Source of the DNA: Bacillota bacterium
GTDB lineage: Bacteria > Bacillota > Sulfobacillia > Sulfobacillales > Sulfobacillaceae
DNA: 5,024 bases
Direction of reading: 5' to 3'
Assembly: GCA_021820675.1 (NCBI GenBank)
Contig: JAKADI010000198.1
Span: forward strand, 1-5,024
The notes under the pieces are model-generated. The model had not been told where the DNA came from. It did no database searches and saw only the letters and a list, made by a program, of their open reading frames with translations. Positions 1-5,024 of the stretch are shown here, in pieces. The translations under genes and the position numbers were made by a program. Position 1 is the stretch's first letter. The number at the start of each line of letters is the position of its first letter.

Positions 1-249
1 CGTAAATGCTACCGAAAAGCGGACACTGAACATGAGAGAGAGCAAGTCTAAGAAAATCCACCCAGGCGATGCTGCCAAGTGTACGCTACTTAAGTCATCC
101 CTCCATGTTTATACCAAAGAGCGAATAGTCATTGCCAATCCATGGGTAAGAATCAAAGGGTCAGGATCAAAGGTTTTGTGATAGCAGTGAAATAATGTGA
201 TTGCTAATCGCGGGCGGCAGTCATATCCTTACGGACCTTGCTCAAAATC
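1..249. other. Left-edge stretch with no supported gene
   Basis: I see no gene here that I can support. One plus-strand frame is open from base 2 to a TGA at 179-181 (about 59 codons, basic, with an internal ATG at 32). It could be the 3' end of a gene entering from the left, but I recognise nothing in it and an open frame of this length can occur by chance. The octamer ATCAAAGG occurs twice, at 152-159 and 166-173. No RNA gene or clear terminator was seen. Confidence 0.5.
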
Positions 250-257
250 TGTATAAT
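229..257 (+). promoter_or_regulatory. Possible sigma-A-type promoter for the lspA-like gene
   Basis: A perfect TATAAT lies at 252-257. The hexamer 17 bases upstream (TTACGG, 229-234) matches TTGACA poorly, so this rests almost entirely on the -10 box. Transcription would begin near 264, giving a leader of about 90 bases before the GTG at 357. The 11-mer TGTATAATAAA (250-260) recurs exactly at 4951-4961, also upstream of a probable gene start. Confidence 0.4.
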
Positions 258-356
258 AAATGCAAAGAAGAGGGTACCGTATTCCATTTGTCTTGATGTT
301 TTGCCTCTACTGACACTATTTACCTACGTTGAATGGGATACTAGGAGACATTTGAG

Positions 357-812
357 GTGAATTCGACAAATCATTTCTCCCGTCTAAGTTATGTGTTCTT
401 TACCATTCTTTACGCCATCATGTTATGGCTAGCGATCTATTATCACTCCATGGTAGGGCAACCAGGCATTATCCTCAATCATGGAATTGCCTTTGGATGG
501 TTATCACGAGCATCGTCATGGCTTATAAGCATGGGAACGGGCCTCGTGATATTAATATTGACGATAGGATTATGGCGTATTCATGAACTTCGAATATCTG
601 TCTCATGGATTCTGGCAGGGGCTACAGCCAATTGGACTAATCGCATTCTATGGGGTGGTGTCGTCGATTACTGGCAACTGAAACCTTATCCATATATCTT
701 CAATCTCGCTGATGTTTGTATTCGACTTGGAACACTAGTACTAGTCGTTCAAGCGTATTTTTTGTTGCGTAAAAATACTGCAAAATCCTATCCGGGCGGT
801 CATAACCGGTAG
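357..812 (+). CDS. lspA: Divergent signal peptidase II (LspA family)
   Basis: This is a 151-residue polytopic membrane protein of the signal peptidase II family, the aspartic protease that removes the signal peptide of prolipoproteins at the membrane. The family landmarks are in order: NHGIAFG (41-47, family NxGxAFG), GATANWTNR (88-96, family GGAxGNxxDR), GVVDY (101-105) and FNLAD (115-119). The two aspartates of the last motifs, D104 and D119, match the catalytic pair. Hydrophobic segments lie at about 11-29, 58-74, 82-92 and 118-137. The GTG start at 357 is chosen because AGGAG (343-347) sits 9 bases upstream. Oddities: the Asp and Lys usually found in and after the first membrane segment are not evident, and the Asp of GNxxDR is replaced by N95. 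The rest of the usual lsp neighbourhood is absent. It may be a specialised paralog rather than the housekeeping enzyme. The family call is strong from motif order; activity is inferred. Confidence 0.82.
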   Translation: MNSTNHFSRLSYVFFTILYAIMLWLAIYYHSMVGQPGIILNHGIAFGWLSRASSWLISMGTGLVILILTIGLWRIHELRISVSWILAGATANWTNRILWGGVVDYWQLKPYPYIFNLADVCIRLGTLVLVVQAYFLLRKNTAKSYPGGHNR

Positions 813-860
813 CCAACGAGAGATTGTGGATGTTCTTTGCTAATGGTTCAGTATGTTGTA

Positions 861-1303
861 TTACGGACGCATTTCCACGGCGCCTGGCTCCCCCCGTTGC
901 CGAAGCGTGGCCACAGCCTGCTCCATGTACCGCGTATTCCGCAGCACAATGGCATTCACGACCATTCCCAAGGCGTTGAGTTGATCTTCTTGGCCTTCCC
1001 GGTAGGCTTGATGGAGCTCTCCCCGTTTGCCGTAGAAGACGGCCCGGGCCAGGCTATGTCGCGCCTCGCCCCGATTGAGTTGCGTTAAAATGCGTCGACG
1101 GTAGTGTTCATCGAGATAGGTCAAGCGGTAGCGCGTTTTGTAGATGCGGCCGAGTTCCCCAATGGCCCGCCCCAGTAGGGCGGGCCAGCCGCAGCGTTGT
1201 TGCGCAACATGCCCTCCCAATGCCGAGCAATCAGGTCGGTGCGAATCCGGTGTTGGGCCAGGCGATTCAAATCGCGATGATCTGCCGTGGCATCTATGCG
1301 CCA
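861..1303 (-). pseudogene. tnpA: Decayed C-terminal fragment of a Tn3-family transposase
   Basis: The minus strand encodes two blocks typical of the C-terminal part of Tn3-family TnpA, in different reading frames. Block one (about 1303-1202) reads from WRID to HWEGMLR, including NRLAQHRIRTDLIARHW. Block two (about 1172-864) reads from GRAIGELGRIYKT through RRRILTQLNRGEARH, GQEDQLNALG and VLRNTRYM. The glutamate of NRGEARH is probably the last member of the DDE triad. In intact proteins about 25 to 30 residues separate MLR from the ELGRI motif; here only 29 bases do, so a short deletion plus a frameshift has occurred. The usual end (LSPL...HIN.LGRY) is also missing: the frame stops at 861-863 soon after the RNTRYM helix. 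N-terminal domains and terminal inverted repeats were not found. It is a dead relic in the opposite orientation to its neighbours. Family identification is confident; exact ends are approximate. Confidence 0.85.
1164..1186. repeat. Perfect 9-bp inverted repeat inside the Tn3 relic
   Basis: GGCCCGCCC (1164-1172) and GGGCGGGCC (1178-1186) are exact reverse complements around the 5-base spacer CAGTA. The repeat lies exactly where the transposase relic changes frame and has lost about 15 residues, so the hairpin may have prompted the deletion by replication slippage. It could also work as a strong RNA hairpin, but no T run follows it on either strand. Confidence 0.7.
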
Positions 1304-1412
1304 AGGGTTCCGCGCGGATGTACTGCCGAGCCGCGATGATAACCGACCGTCCTCCGGTAACCGCTTGATCGCGAATGACGTTATTACATTGAAACGTGAA
1401 GTCTTTTCCTTT

Positions 1413-1417
1413 GGAGG
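1413..1417 (+). promoter_or_regulatory. Ribosome binding site deciding the lipoprotein start
   Basis: GGAGG lies 11 bases before the ATG at 1429. No such site precedes the alternative in-frame GTG at 1396, and starting there would put 11 extra residues in front of the lysine-led signal peptide. Confidence 0.7.
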
Positions 1418-1428
1418 CGTACACACCG

Positions 1429-2841
1429 ATGAAGAAAACGGCCCTTGTTATCGTAGGCATTGTCAACAGCGTGGTGATAACTGGATGCGGCTTGGTTGGC
1501 CATGTCGGGAGTCCGCCCAATACCGCTCCTTCAACCAATCAAAGCCACACCTCGCCCACCACGAGTAGCACTCGTCCGATCGCCGGCACCTCCCCGAGCT
1601 CCTCGACCAACACAAATACCTCCGATGCACGGAGTACTGCAACGCCGTCTGCTAGCGATTCCACTACCCACACCTCGCCCGGCCCGTTTAACCCAGTGGT
1701 GCAGCAGGCGATGACCTTTGCCAGACCTCGCACTACCATGGAACTGCAGGCGCCGGAAAACGTGCCGACGCCTCAGACGTCGCTCTATTTAGCGGCTATC
1801 GCCGGCGCCTCTCAAAATACTTATCACGTACTCCTGCAATTAACCTCCACACCCATGGGGCTGAATAATCCCAACATCCTTAACGGAGCAGGTTTGGCAA
1901 ATGACATTGGGGGATTTGGCGCCACCCGTTATGCATCTGCAAGTCAGGCTGATGCGGCTTTGCAGAACACTTTAACCCCTCCGCCGCAAGCACCAACGAG
2001 CACCATGACGACCCCCAATCTCAATTTCGGTATCATAGGGCAAGCGTGGCCTCAAGGCCTCGTACAATGGCAGGAAGGCGACTGGACTTTGCAGGTTACT
2101 GGTAGTGATACATCACTCGATACCGCTCTGGCTATGCATATCGTCTCGTATCTCCATACCCATCTGTTGCCGGAAACCCGCGGAGTGATGGTGGTGGTAA
2201 ATGCGGGTGACGGAAACCATACCCAAGTCGAATGGCAGGAAGGAAACGTGCTGCTGAGAACCACCACCTACCATTCCGCCACTGGAGCAATGGAGATGGC
2301 AATGTCGATGCGGAATTATCCCTCGGGCAATATGCCTTCCATGGATGCCAATGCCACCTTTGGCACGCCGAATTTCGCGGGTCGCAACGTGCAACGCACC
2401 ACTGGCGGCTCCGTACCGAGGGCTATTCCCAACGGATATCAATCCACCATCTCGCCCAATCTGACGTTTTCTTCCAATACCTATACCCCGACTCAGGGAT
2501 TCTCGGGCACACTGGCGGGACATCCGTTTGTCTTGGACTTCTACCAAGACTATCCGCAGGGATTAGCCGTCGGGGTAAGCTACGACAATAAGCCGGTGTA
2601 CTTTGGTTACGGCCCCAGCCCCGTTTTTAGCGTGATTAACTTCACTGGCAACGAAGTCGTCATCGGCAATCCGGCCTCCGGAAGTTATATGGCTCTTAAT
2701 CTCACGACCGGCCAGCAAACGACCAATCCCTCGGTGATAAACTCCCTTAAGGGCTATACTGGCCTCGGTCTCCCATCCCATGTTCTGGGACTTCCGGGAA
2801 CCGATTATTCCAGCGCCATTCCGTATCCCAGCGGGCAATAA
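1429..2841 (+). CDS. Secreted lipoprotein of unknown function, Ser/Thr/Pro-rich linker
   Basis: This 470-residue protein is probably exported and lipid-anchored at the outer face of the membrane. Residues 1-20 form a lipoprotein signal: KK at 2-3, a hydrophobic stretch, then the lipobox ITGC with the acylated cysteine at C20. Residues 28-86 are a low-complexity linker rich in Ser, Thr, Pro and Asn, of the kind that spaces a domain from the membrane or is glycosylated. The rest looks globular and beta-rich. It contains two similar motifs, WQEGDWTLQV (214-223) and WQEGNVLLRT (269-278), which suggest a duplicated unit. A Tyr/Gly-rich part (about 355-440) follows. I recognise no enzyme motif or named family. 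The ATG at 1429 is preferred over an in-frame GTG at 1396 because GGAGG (1413-1417) lies 11 bases upstream and the signal peptide then begins at residue 1. No clear terminator follows. It could be a substrate of the nearby lspA-like enzyme, but this is inference. Confidence 0.85.
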   Translation: MKKTALVIVGIVNSVVITGCGLVGHVGSPPNTAPSTNQSHTSPTTSSTRPIAGTSPSSSTNTNTSDARSTATPSASDSTTHTSPGPFNPVVQQAMTFARPRTTMELQAPENVPTPQTSLYLAAIAGASQNTYHVLLQLTSTPMGLNNPNILNGAGLANDIGGFGATRYASASQADAALQNTLTPPPQAPTSTMTTPNLNFGIIGQAWPQGLVQWQEGDWTLQVTGSDTSLDTALAMHIVSYLHTHLLPETRGVMVVVNAGDGNHTQVEWQEGNVLLRTTTYHSATGAMEMAMSMRNYPSGNMPSMDANATFGTPNFAGRNVQRTTGGSVPRAIPNGYQSTISPNLTFSSNTYTPTQGFSGTLAGHPFVLDFYQDYPQGLAVGVSYDNKPVYFGYGPSPVFSVINFTGNEVVIGNPASGSYMALNLTTGQQTTNPSVINSLKGYTGLGLPSHVLGLPGTDYSSAIPYPSGQ

Positions 2842-3107
2842 CCATATAGTCATCGGACGCGTCTTGCACGCCCGTTGGTAACCAGGATGGAGCTTGTTTT
2901 AACGATATGCTCCCGTGGTAAAAATCGCGGCATCGCCTGACGATCGAGGGTCATTATTGGGGTTTGTGTATCAATGAAACAGAAATGGCAATAACCTCAG
3001 GAAACCTTGCTAGGCAACAGTTTGGGATAGAGAGCACAGGGTGCCGAAATAGGTCTCCAACCGATGACCGGGAGACACTTCAGGAATTTCTACAGCAGGA
3101 GAAGGGG
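2842..3107. other. Intergenic stretch with no supported gene
   Basis: I find no convincing gene between the lipoprotein stop and the small ORF at 3108. An open frame from a TTG at 2964 runs into that ORF, but its TTG has only a weak ribosome binding site and the first 48 codons resemble nothing I know. A short hairpin is possible, GTCTCC (3053-3058) pairing with GGAGAC (3071-3076) across a 12-base loop. No strong terminator for the lipoprotein gene is visible. Confidence 0.5.
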
Positions 3108-3230
3108 ATGATATTGGACCGTTTTGACTCACGTTTCGGTGCGCCAAGAGAAGCTGACCGTTTCGAGCCGGTGCAATTCCGATCTCCGCAAGGACTAGCC
3201 CTCGGAGAGGTTTTGGGTCCGAGGCCGTGA
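3108..3230 (+). CDS. Possible 40-residue small protein, faintly PSP1-like
   Basis: A 40-codon ORF starts at an ATG with AGGAG 6 bases upstream (3097-3101), which is the only strong evidence for translation. The product is charged and soluble, with no signal peptide or membrane segment. Its second half, FRSPQGLALGEVLGP, resembles the pattern in PSP1-domain proteins where a hydrophobic strand leads into a RGLELGEVL-like motif. This is a recollection of the motif and not a database match. A full PSP1 domain is about twice this long, so if related it is a truncated copy. The stop codon TGA (3228-3230) lies in the loop of a strong hairpin, and the same frame stays open for 44 further codons to a TGA at 3364-3366. 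The ORF may therefore be the front of a broken gene, a leader peptide, or chance. Low confidence. Confidence 0.3.
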   Translation: MILDRFDSRFGAPREADRFEPVQFRSPQGLALGEVLGPRP

Positions 3231-3240
3231 GGTCTCGGAC
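3217..3240 (+). ncRNA. Strong hairpin with GNRA-type GTGA tetraloop
   Basis: GTCCGAGGCC (3217-3226) pairs with GGTCTCGGAC (3231-3240) over ten positions, nine Watson-Crick and one G-U, around the loop GTGA (3227-3230). GTGA is a GNRA tetraloop, a very stable and tertiary-contact-prone loop in structured RNAs. The loop contains the stop codon of the small ORF. It is the first of three adjacent stems and may be part of a larger structured RNA; no T run follows directly, so it is not a typical terminator. Confidence 0.55.
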
Positions 3241-3251
3241 TAACCCCTGTT

Positions 3252-3302
3252 GTCCGTGATGTCCTCGGCATCACGGACGATAGCGGACTTGTGCCCTTTT
3301 TT
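3252..3302 (+). terminator. Perfect 10-bp hairpin with a delayed T run, terminator-like
   Basis: GTCCGTGATG (3252-3261) and CATCACGGAC (3269-3278) are exact reverse complements around a 7-base loop TCCTCGG. The next T tract, six T, is only at 3297-3302, 18 bases after the stem, which is too far for a standard intrinsic terminator. An alternative stem pairs GTCCG (3252-3256) with CGGAC (3284-3288), which moves the stem closer to the T run. The loop CCTCGG (3263-3268) is complementary to CCGAGG (3219-3224) in the preceding hairpin, so the two stems could also be alternative or kissing structures. Confidence 0.4.
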
Positions 3303-3310
3303 GTATCGGC

Positions 3311-3364
3311 AGGTTGCAACCTTGTCCGAGACGCCCGTGCCCCAGGTTCGGGTTACCTACGGGC
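3311..3364 (+). repeat. Palindrome plus bulged hairpin upstream of the IS110 relic
   Basis: AGGTTGCAACCT (3311-3322) is a perfect 12-base palindrome. It is followed by a hairpin in which GCCCGT (3333-3338) pairs with ACGGGC (3359-3364) and AGGT (3344-3347) pairs with ACCT (3355-3358), leaving a 5-base bulge on one side and a 7-base loop. The heptamer GTCCGAG from the first hairpin recurs at 3324-3330. With the two stems before it this makes a compact structured block. Its position before an IS110 transposase start is where an IS110-group bridge RNA would be expected. Confidence 0.45.
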
Positions 3365-3575
3365 ATGAAAAATCAAGGGGATTGCGCTATGCTTAAAGAT
3401 GACTTCCAACCGAGACCGTATTTCTCCGATGCTACGCGCTCGCATAAGAGACAGAGATTCCCGGCCTCGTTGATCACCCCCATTGTCGCGGACTCACTGG
3501 AAAACACCGGCAAACGGCTAGCACGCAGAGGAGAATTCTCTACCGCCCTGAGACTGTCGGAGGGATCTGGTTACG

Positions 3576-3872
3576 ATGAGGTGAGAGATATCAGGGTTGG
3601 ACGTCCATAAGCAGGTCATTGTGGCCATCGTCCTGCCCCCGATCTTAACAGAAGGCGCCACGCTTGGGCCAGCTGACCCTGGAGCTGCTAGAGCTGGCGG
3701 ATGGCTTCAGGCGTGTCTGTGACGCGTGTGGCCATAGAGGTGGCTGTATGGGAAACCGATGGTACCAGTATCTGGGGGCGAATTATTTTGAACGGGATCG
3801 ACAAGCCGTAGTCCGGTGCGAACCCGACGGTTGGAGGCATTCGGATACACCGTCGCCCTCAAGCCGATTGCC
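3576..3872 (+). pseudogene. Internally deleted, frameshifted IS110-family transposase
   Basis: Both ends of an IS110-family (DEDD) transposase are recognisable, spread over all three plus frames. The N-terminal part starts at an ATG at 3576 (GGAGGG at 3559-3564) and has a TGA in place of codon 3. It continues EISGLDVHKQVIVAIVLPP (from 3585), matching the family start GLDVHK with the first catalytic Asp. A frame change leads to LGQLTLELLELADGF (about 3664-3708). Another gives VTRVAIE (3719-3739), matching VxHVAMEST with its catalytic Glu. The sequence then jumps to the C-terminal end: YQYLGANYFERDRQAVVR (about 3763-3816) and, after a further shift, RRLEAFGYTVALKPIA (3825-3872), the usual closing motif. 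About two thirds of the usual protein, including the second catalytic region, is missing. The element cannot encode an active transposase. Its DNA ends are not defined because IS110 elements lack clear terminal repeats. Family call is confident. Confidence 0.8.
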
Positions 3873-3936
3873 GATCCCGCGGTTCGACAACCTTATAGAT
3901 ATGGGACCGGAAGACCACGATAGGTACTGTATATAG

Positions 3937-3963
3937 TATAATGAACGTTTTTTTTCAAAGGAG
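3937..3963 (+). promoter_or_regulatory. ridA promoter -10 box, T8 initial transcribed region and RBS
   Basis: TATAAT lies at 3937-3942, without a recognisable -35 hexamer at the normal distance. Transcription should begin about seven bases later, near 3949, which falls in a run of eight T (3948-3955). AAAGGAG (3957-3963) follows, 10 bases before the ATG at 3974. The leader would be only about 25 bases long. A T run at the start site is the layout of promoters controlled by reiterative transcription in response to UTP. Confidence 0.5.
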
Positions 3964-3973
3964 ACGATATGTT

Positions 3974-4357
3974 ATGAAGAAACGCATTAATGCAACCGAT
4001 GCACCTCAGCCGAGAGGAGCGTATTCTCAGGGAGTCGTTTGGAATAATATTTTGTTTACTGCGGGTATAGGACCTGTGGATCCAGTCACGAATGCGATTG
4101 TTGGGACGACCATCATCGAGCAAACGCATCAAGTTATGAAAAATTTGGGAGCTATCCTCCAGGCCAACAATATGAACTACGACCATGTGTTAAAAGCAAC
4201 GGTACATTTGGCGCGCTTACAAGACGACTTTGCCGCCTTTAATGACGTCTACAAGTCATACTTCAGTGATGCTACGTTGCCTGTTCGCACTACGGTGGGA
4301 TCCGTCTTGAACGGAATTCTTGTGGAAATTGACTTTGTTGCCGCCGGTCAACCATGA
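3974..4357 (+). CDS. ridA: RidA-family (YjgF/YER057c/UK114) imine deaminase
   Basis: This 127-residue protein has the normal length and full motif set of RidA, a small trimeric cytosolic enzyme that hydrolyses reactive enamine and imine intermediates made by PLP enzymes such as threonine dehydratase. Visible landmarks are GAYSQ (15-19, family GPYSQ, with Y17), LFTAGIGPVDP (27-37, family LFTSGQIPLDP), QTHQVMKNLGAIL (50-62), N90 before the VY, PVRTTV (103-108) with R105, the arginine that binds the substrate carboxylate, and VEIDFVAA (117-124) with E118. The Ser and Gln of TSGQ are A30 and I32 here, and the Cys often found after the arginine is T107, so substrate preference may differ. The ATG at 3974 is chosen because AAAGGAG ends 10 bases upstream; an in-frame ATG at 3941 lies in the promoter. 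It stands alone, with its own promoter. A RutC-like role in pyrimidine breakdown is a less likely alternative. Confidence 0.93.
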   Translation: MKKRINATDAPQPRGAYSQGVVWNNILFTAGIGPVDPVTNAIVGTTIIEQTHQVMKNLGAILQANNMNYDHVLKATVHLARLQDDFAAFNDVYKSYFSDATLPVRTTVGSVLNGILVEIDFVAAGQP

Positions 4358-4940
4358 CGTAGATCGCAGCGGTTCTCTTGGGAAAGGCAGAAATCATATT
4401 GCAAAGCAGAAGGGTTTGCAGGGAACTTTCTCCCCAATGGCCGCCAGGACAAGGTAGGTCCTCAACCGCGCCATTCTCACCGTGGTATGGGGATAAGTCA
4501 GTCGTGACCTTCACCCGCAAGCGGTGCGTCATCATAAATGCGTGATCACCGTGCCGACGGCTTATAGTCTACAGAAATGTGCCGTCTGCACACTTCACTC
4601 ACCGCCGTCGTGATTGCGAAACGCGGTATCAAGAAACTTTTCTCCGGAGAACCGCTGACACAATCTTAAAAGGTCTGATGTGCAAATCCTCACGGGCGCA
4701 CCACTTCAAAGCCAGACACCGCAAGCGATTTCGGTTTTCTTCTTGCCACTTTCTGGATATCCAAAGCCCTGCGTCACCATGAGCCGTCACCACGAGAGCA
4801 GAAACCGAAACCCCTTCTCCGGATTGTTCGTCCGGCCCCGGACGGGGGCAACCCCTCCCGGCGAATGTTGTGGAGTATCGGTGGATGACGATTTTCCCCG
4901 AGACTGCGGCAAGATTTGTGAGAACGTCCCCAAATTCCCC
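4358..4940. other. Gene-poor stretch after ridA with several palindromes
   Basis: No open frame here has a convincing start, ribosome binding site or recognisable motif on either strand; the few of 60 to 95 codons look like chance or debris of a lost gene. Structure is present: CGGTG (near 4524) pairs with CACCG (near 4550) across an inner ATCA/TGAT stem, which could be a weak terminator for ridA but has no T run. TTCTCCGGAGAA (4640-4651) is a perfect 12-base palindrome, flanked by GCGGT (4623-4627) and ACCGC (4651-4655). CGTCCGG (4829-4835) and CCGGACG (4838-4844) form a 7-bp inverted repeat with a 2-base gap. Confidence 0.55.
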
Positions 4941-4950
4941 ACCAGAACTT

Positions 4951-5014
4951 TGTATAATAAACCATAAATGCCATACGCAACCTGTTAAAATCTTGGGACG
5001 TTTGGGGTAAGGAG
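4951..5014 (+). promoter_or_regulatory. Promoter and ribosome binding site of a gene beginning at the right edge
   Basis: TATAAT at 4953-4958 sits in the same 11-mer, TGTATAATAAA, that precedes the lspA-like gene. A strong TAAGGAG follows at 5008-5014. The window ends 10 bases after it without an ATG or GTG, so a plus-strand start codon is expected just past base 5024. No good -35 hexamer is visible. Confidence 0.45.
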
Positions 5015-5024
5015 TCGGAATTAG

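Noticed and set aside
861..1538. A single 225-residue minus-strand protein.
   Set aside because: Only its last 103 residues match the transposase; the first part is the shadow of the lipoprotein start and of the other transposase frame.
2113..2547. Minus-strand and alternate-frame ORFs within the lipoprotein gene, for example 2113-2547 minus and 2232-2591 plus.
   Set aside because: They are shadows of the 470-residue gene, with no ribosome binding site or recognisable domain.
3169..3182. CCGGTGCAATTCCG, and a similar CCGGTGCGAACCCG at 3813-3826, resembling a cobalamin riboswitch segment.
   Set aside because: The rest of the riboswitch core, including the B12 box, is absent in both places, and the second copy lies in the transposase relic.
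3217..3240. A selenocysteine insertion element acting on the TGA at 3228.
   Set aside because: In bacterial SECIS elements the UGA lies at or before the base of the stem; here it is in the apical loop, and no selenoprotein family matches.
3389..3610. A 73-codon plus-strand ORF with AGGGG upstream, ending inside the IS110 relic.
   Set aside because: It overlaps the start of the recognisable transposase in another frame, resembles no known protein, and occupies the element's expected non-coding end.
4774..4980. A 68-codon minus-strand ORF and a 95-codon plus-strand ORF (4680-4967) near the right edge.
   Set aside because: Neither has a good ribosome binding site or familiar motif, and both run across the promoter-like region at 4951-4961.
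4981..5024. GGGGTAAG at 5004-5011 as a Tn3 terminal inverted repeat.
   Set aside because: The remaining bases do not follow the 38-bp Tn3-family repeat, and no partner copy is visible near the relic at 861-1303.
1..5024. CRISPR array, tRNA or rRNA genes.
   Set aside because: No regularly spaced repeats, cloverleaf with CCA-type end or rRNA signature segments were seen on either strand.

Overview
The window looks like an accessory region of a Gram-positive (Firmicutes-type) chromosome. The intact genes carry strong AGGAG-type ribosome binding sites with 9 to 11 base spacing, the best promoter matches are TATAAT-like, and one gene encodes a lipoprotein with a classical lipobox. An acidophilic Sulfobacillus-like host is my impression only; nothing in the window proves it.

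Layout, left to right. Positions 1-249 hold no convincing gene. A TATAAT box near 252 precedes a divergent signal peptidase II (lspA-like, 357-812). A decayed C-terminal piece of a Tn3-family transposase lies on the minus strand (861-1303), with a frameshift and a small deletion located at a perfect GC-rich inverted repeat. A 470-residue secreted lipoprotein of unknown function follows (1429-2841). From 2842 to about 3940 there is 1.1 kb without an intact large gene. It contains a possible 40-residue ORF (3108-3230), three consecutive strong hairpins (3217-3364), and an internally deleted, multiply frameshifted IS110-family transposase (3576-3872). After that comes an intact RidA-family deaminase (3974-4357) with a TATAAT box and a run of eight T where its transcript should begin. 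The last 660 bases hold palindromes but no gene I can support; a TATAAT box and a strong ribosome binding site end the window, so a plus-strand gene probably starts within a few bases of the right edge.

How the parts relate. The lspA-like enzyme and the lipoprotein are a functionally plausible pair, since signal peptidase II cleaves lipoprotein signals, but a transposase relic separates them and no operon is visible. The two transposase relics come from unrelated families and are both dead, so the region has taken repeated insertions. The most interesting non-coding stretch is the structured block before the IS110 relic, because IS110 elements of this orientation carry their bridge RNA upstream of the transposase. 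Whether this block is such an RNA, a terminator cluster or another structured RNA cannot be settled by reading alone.
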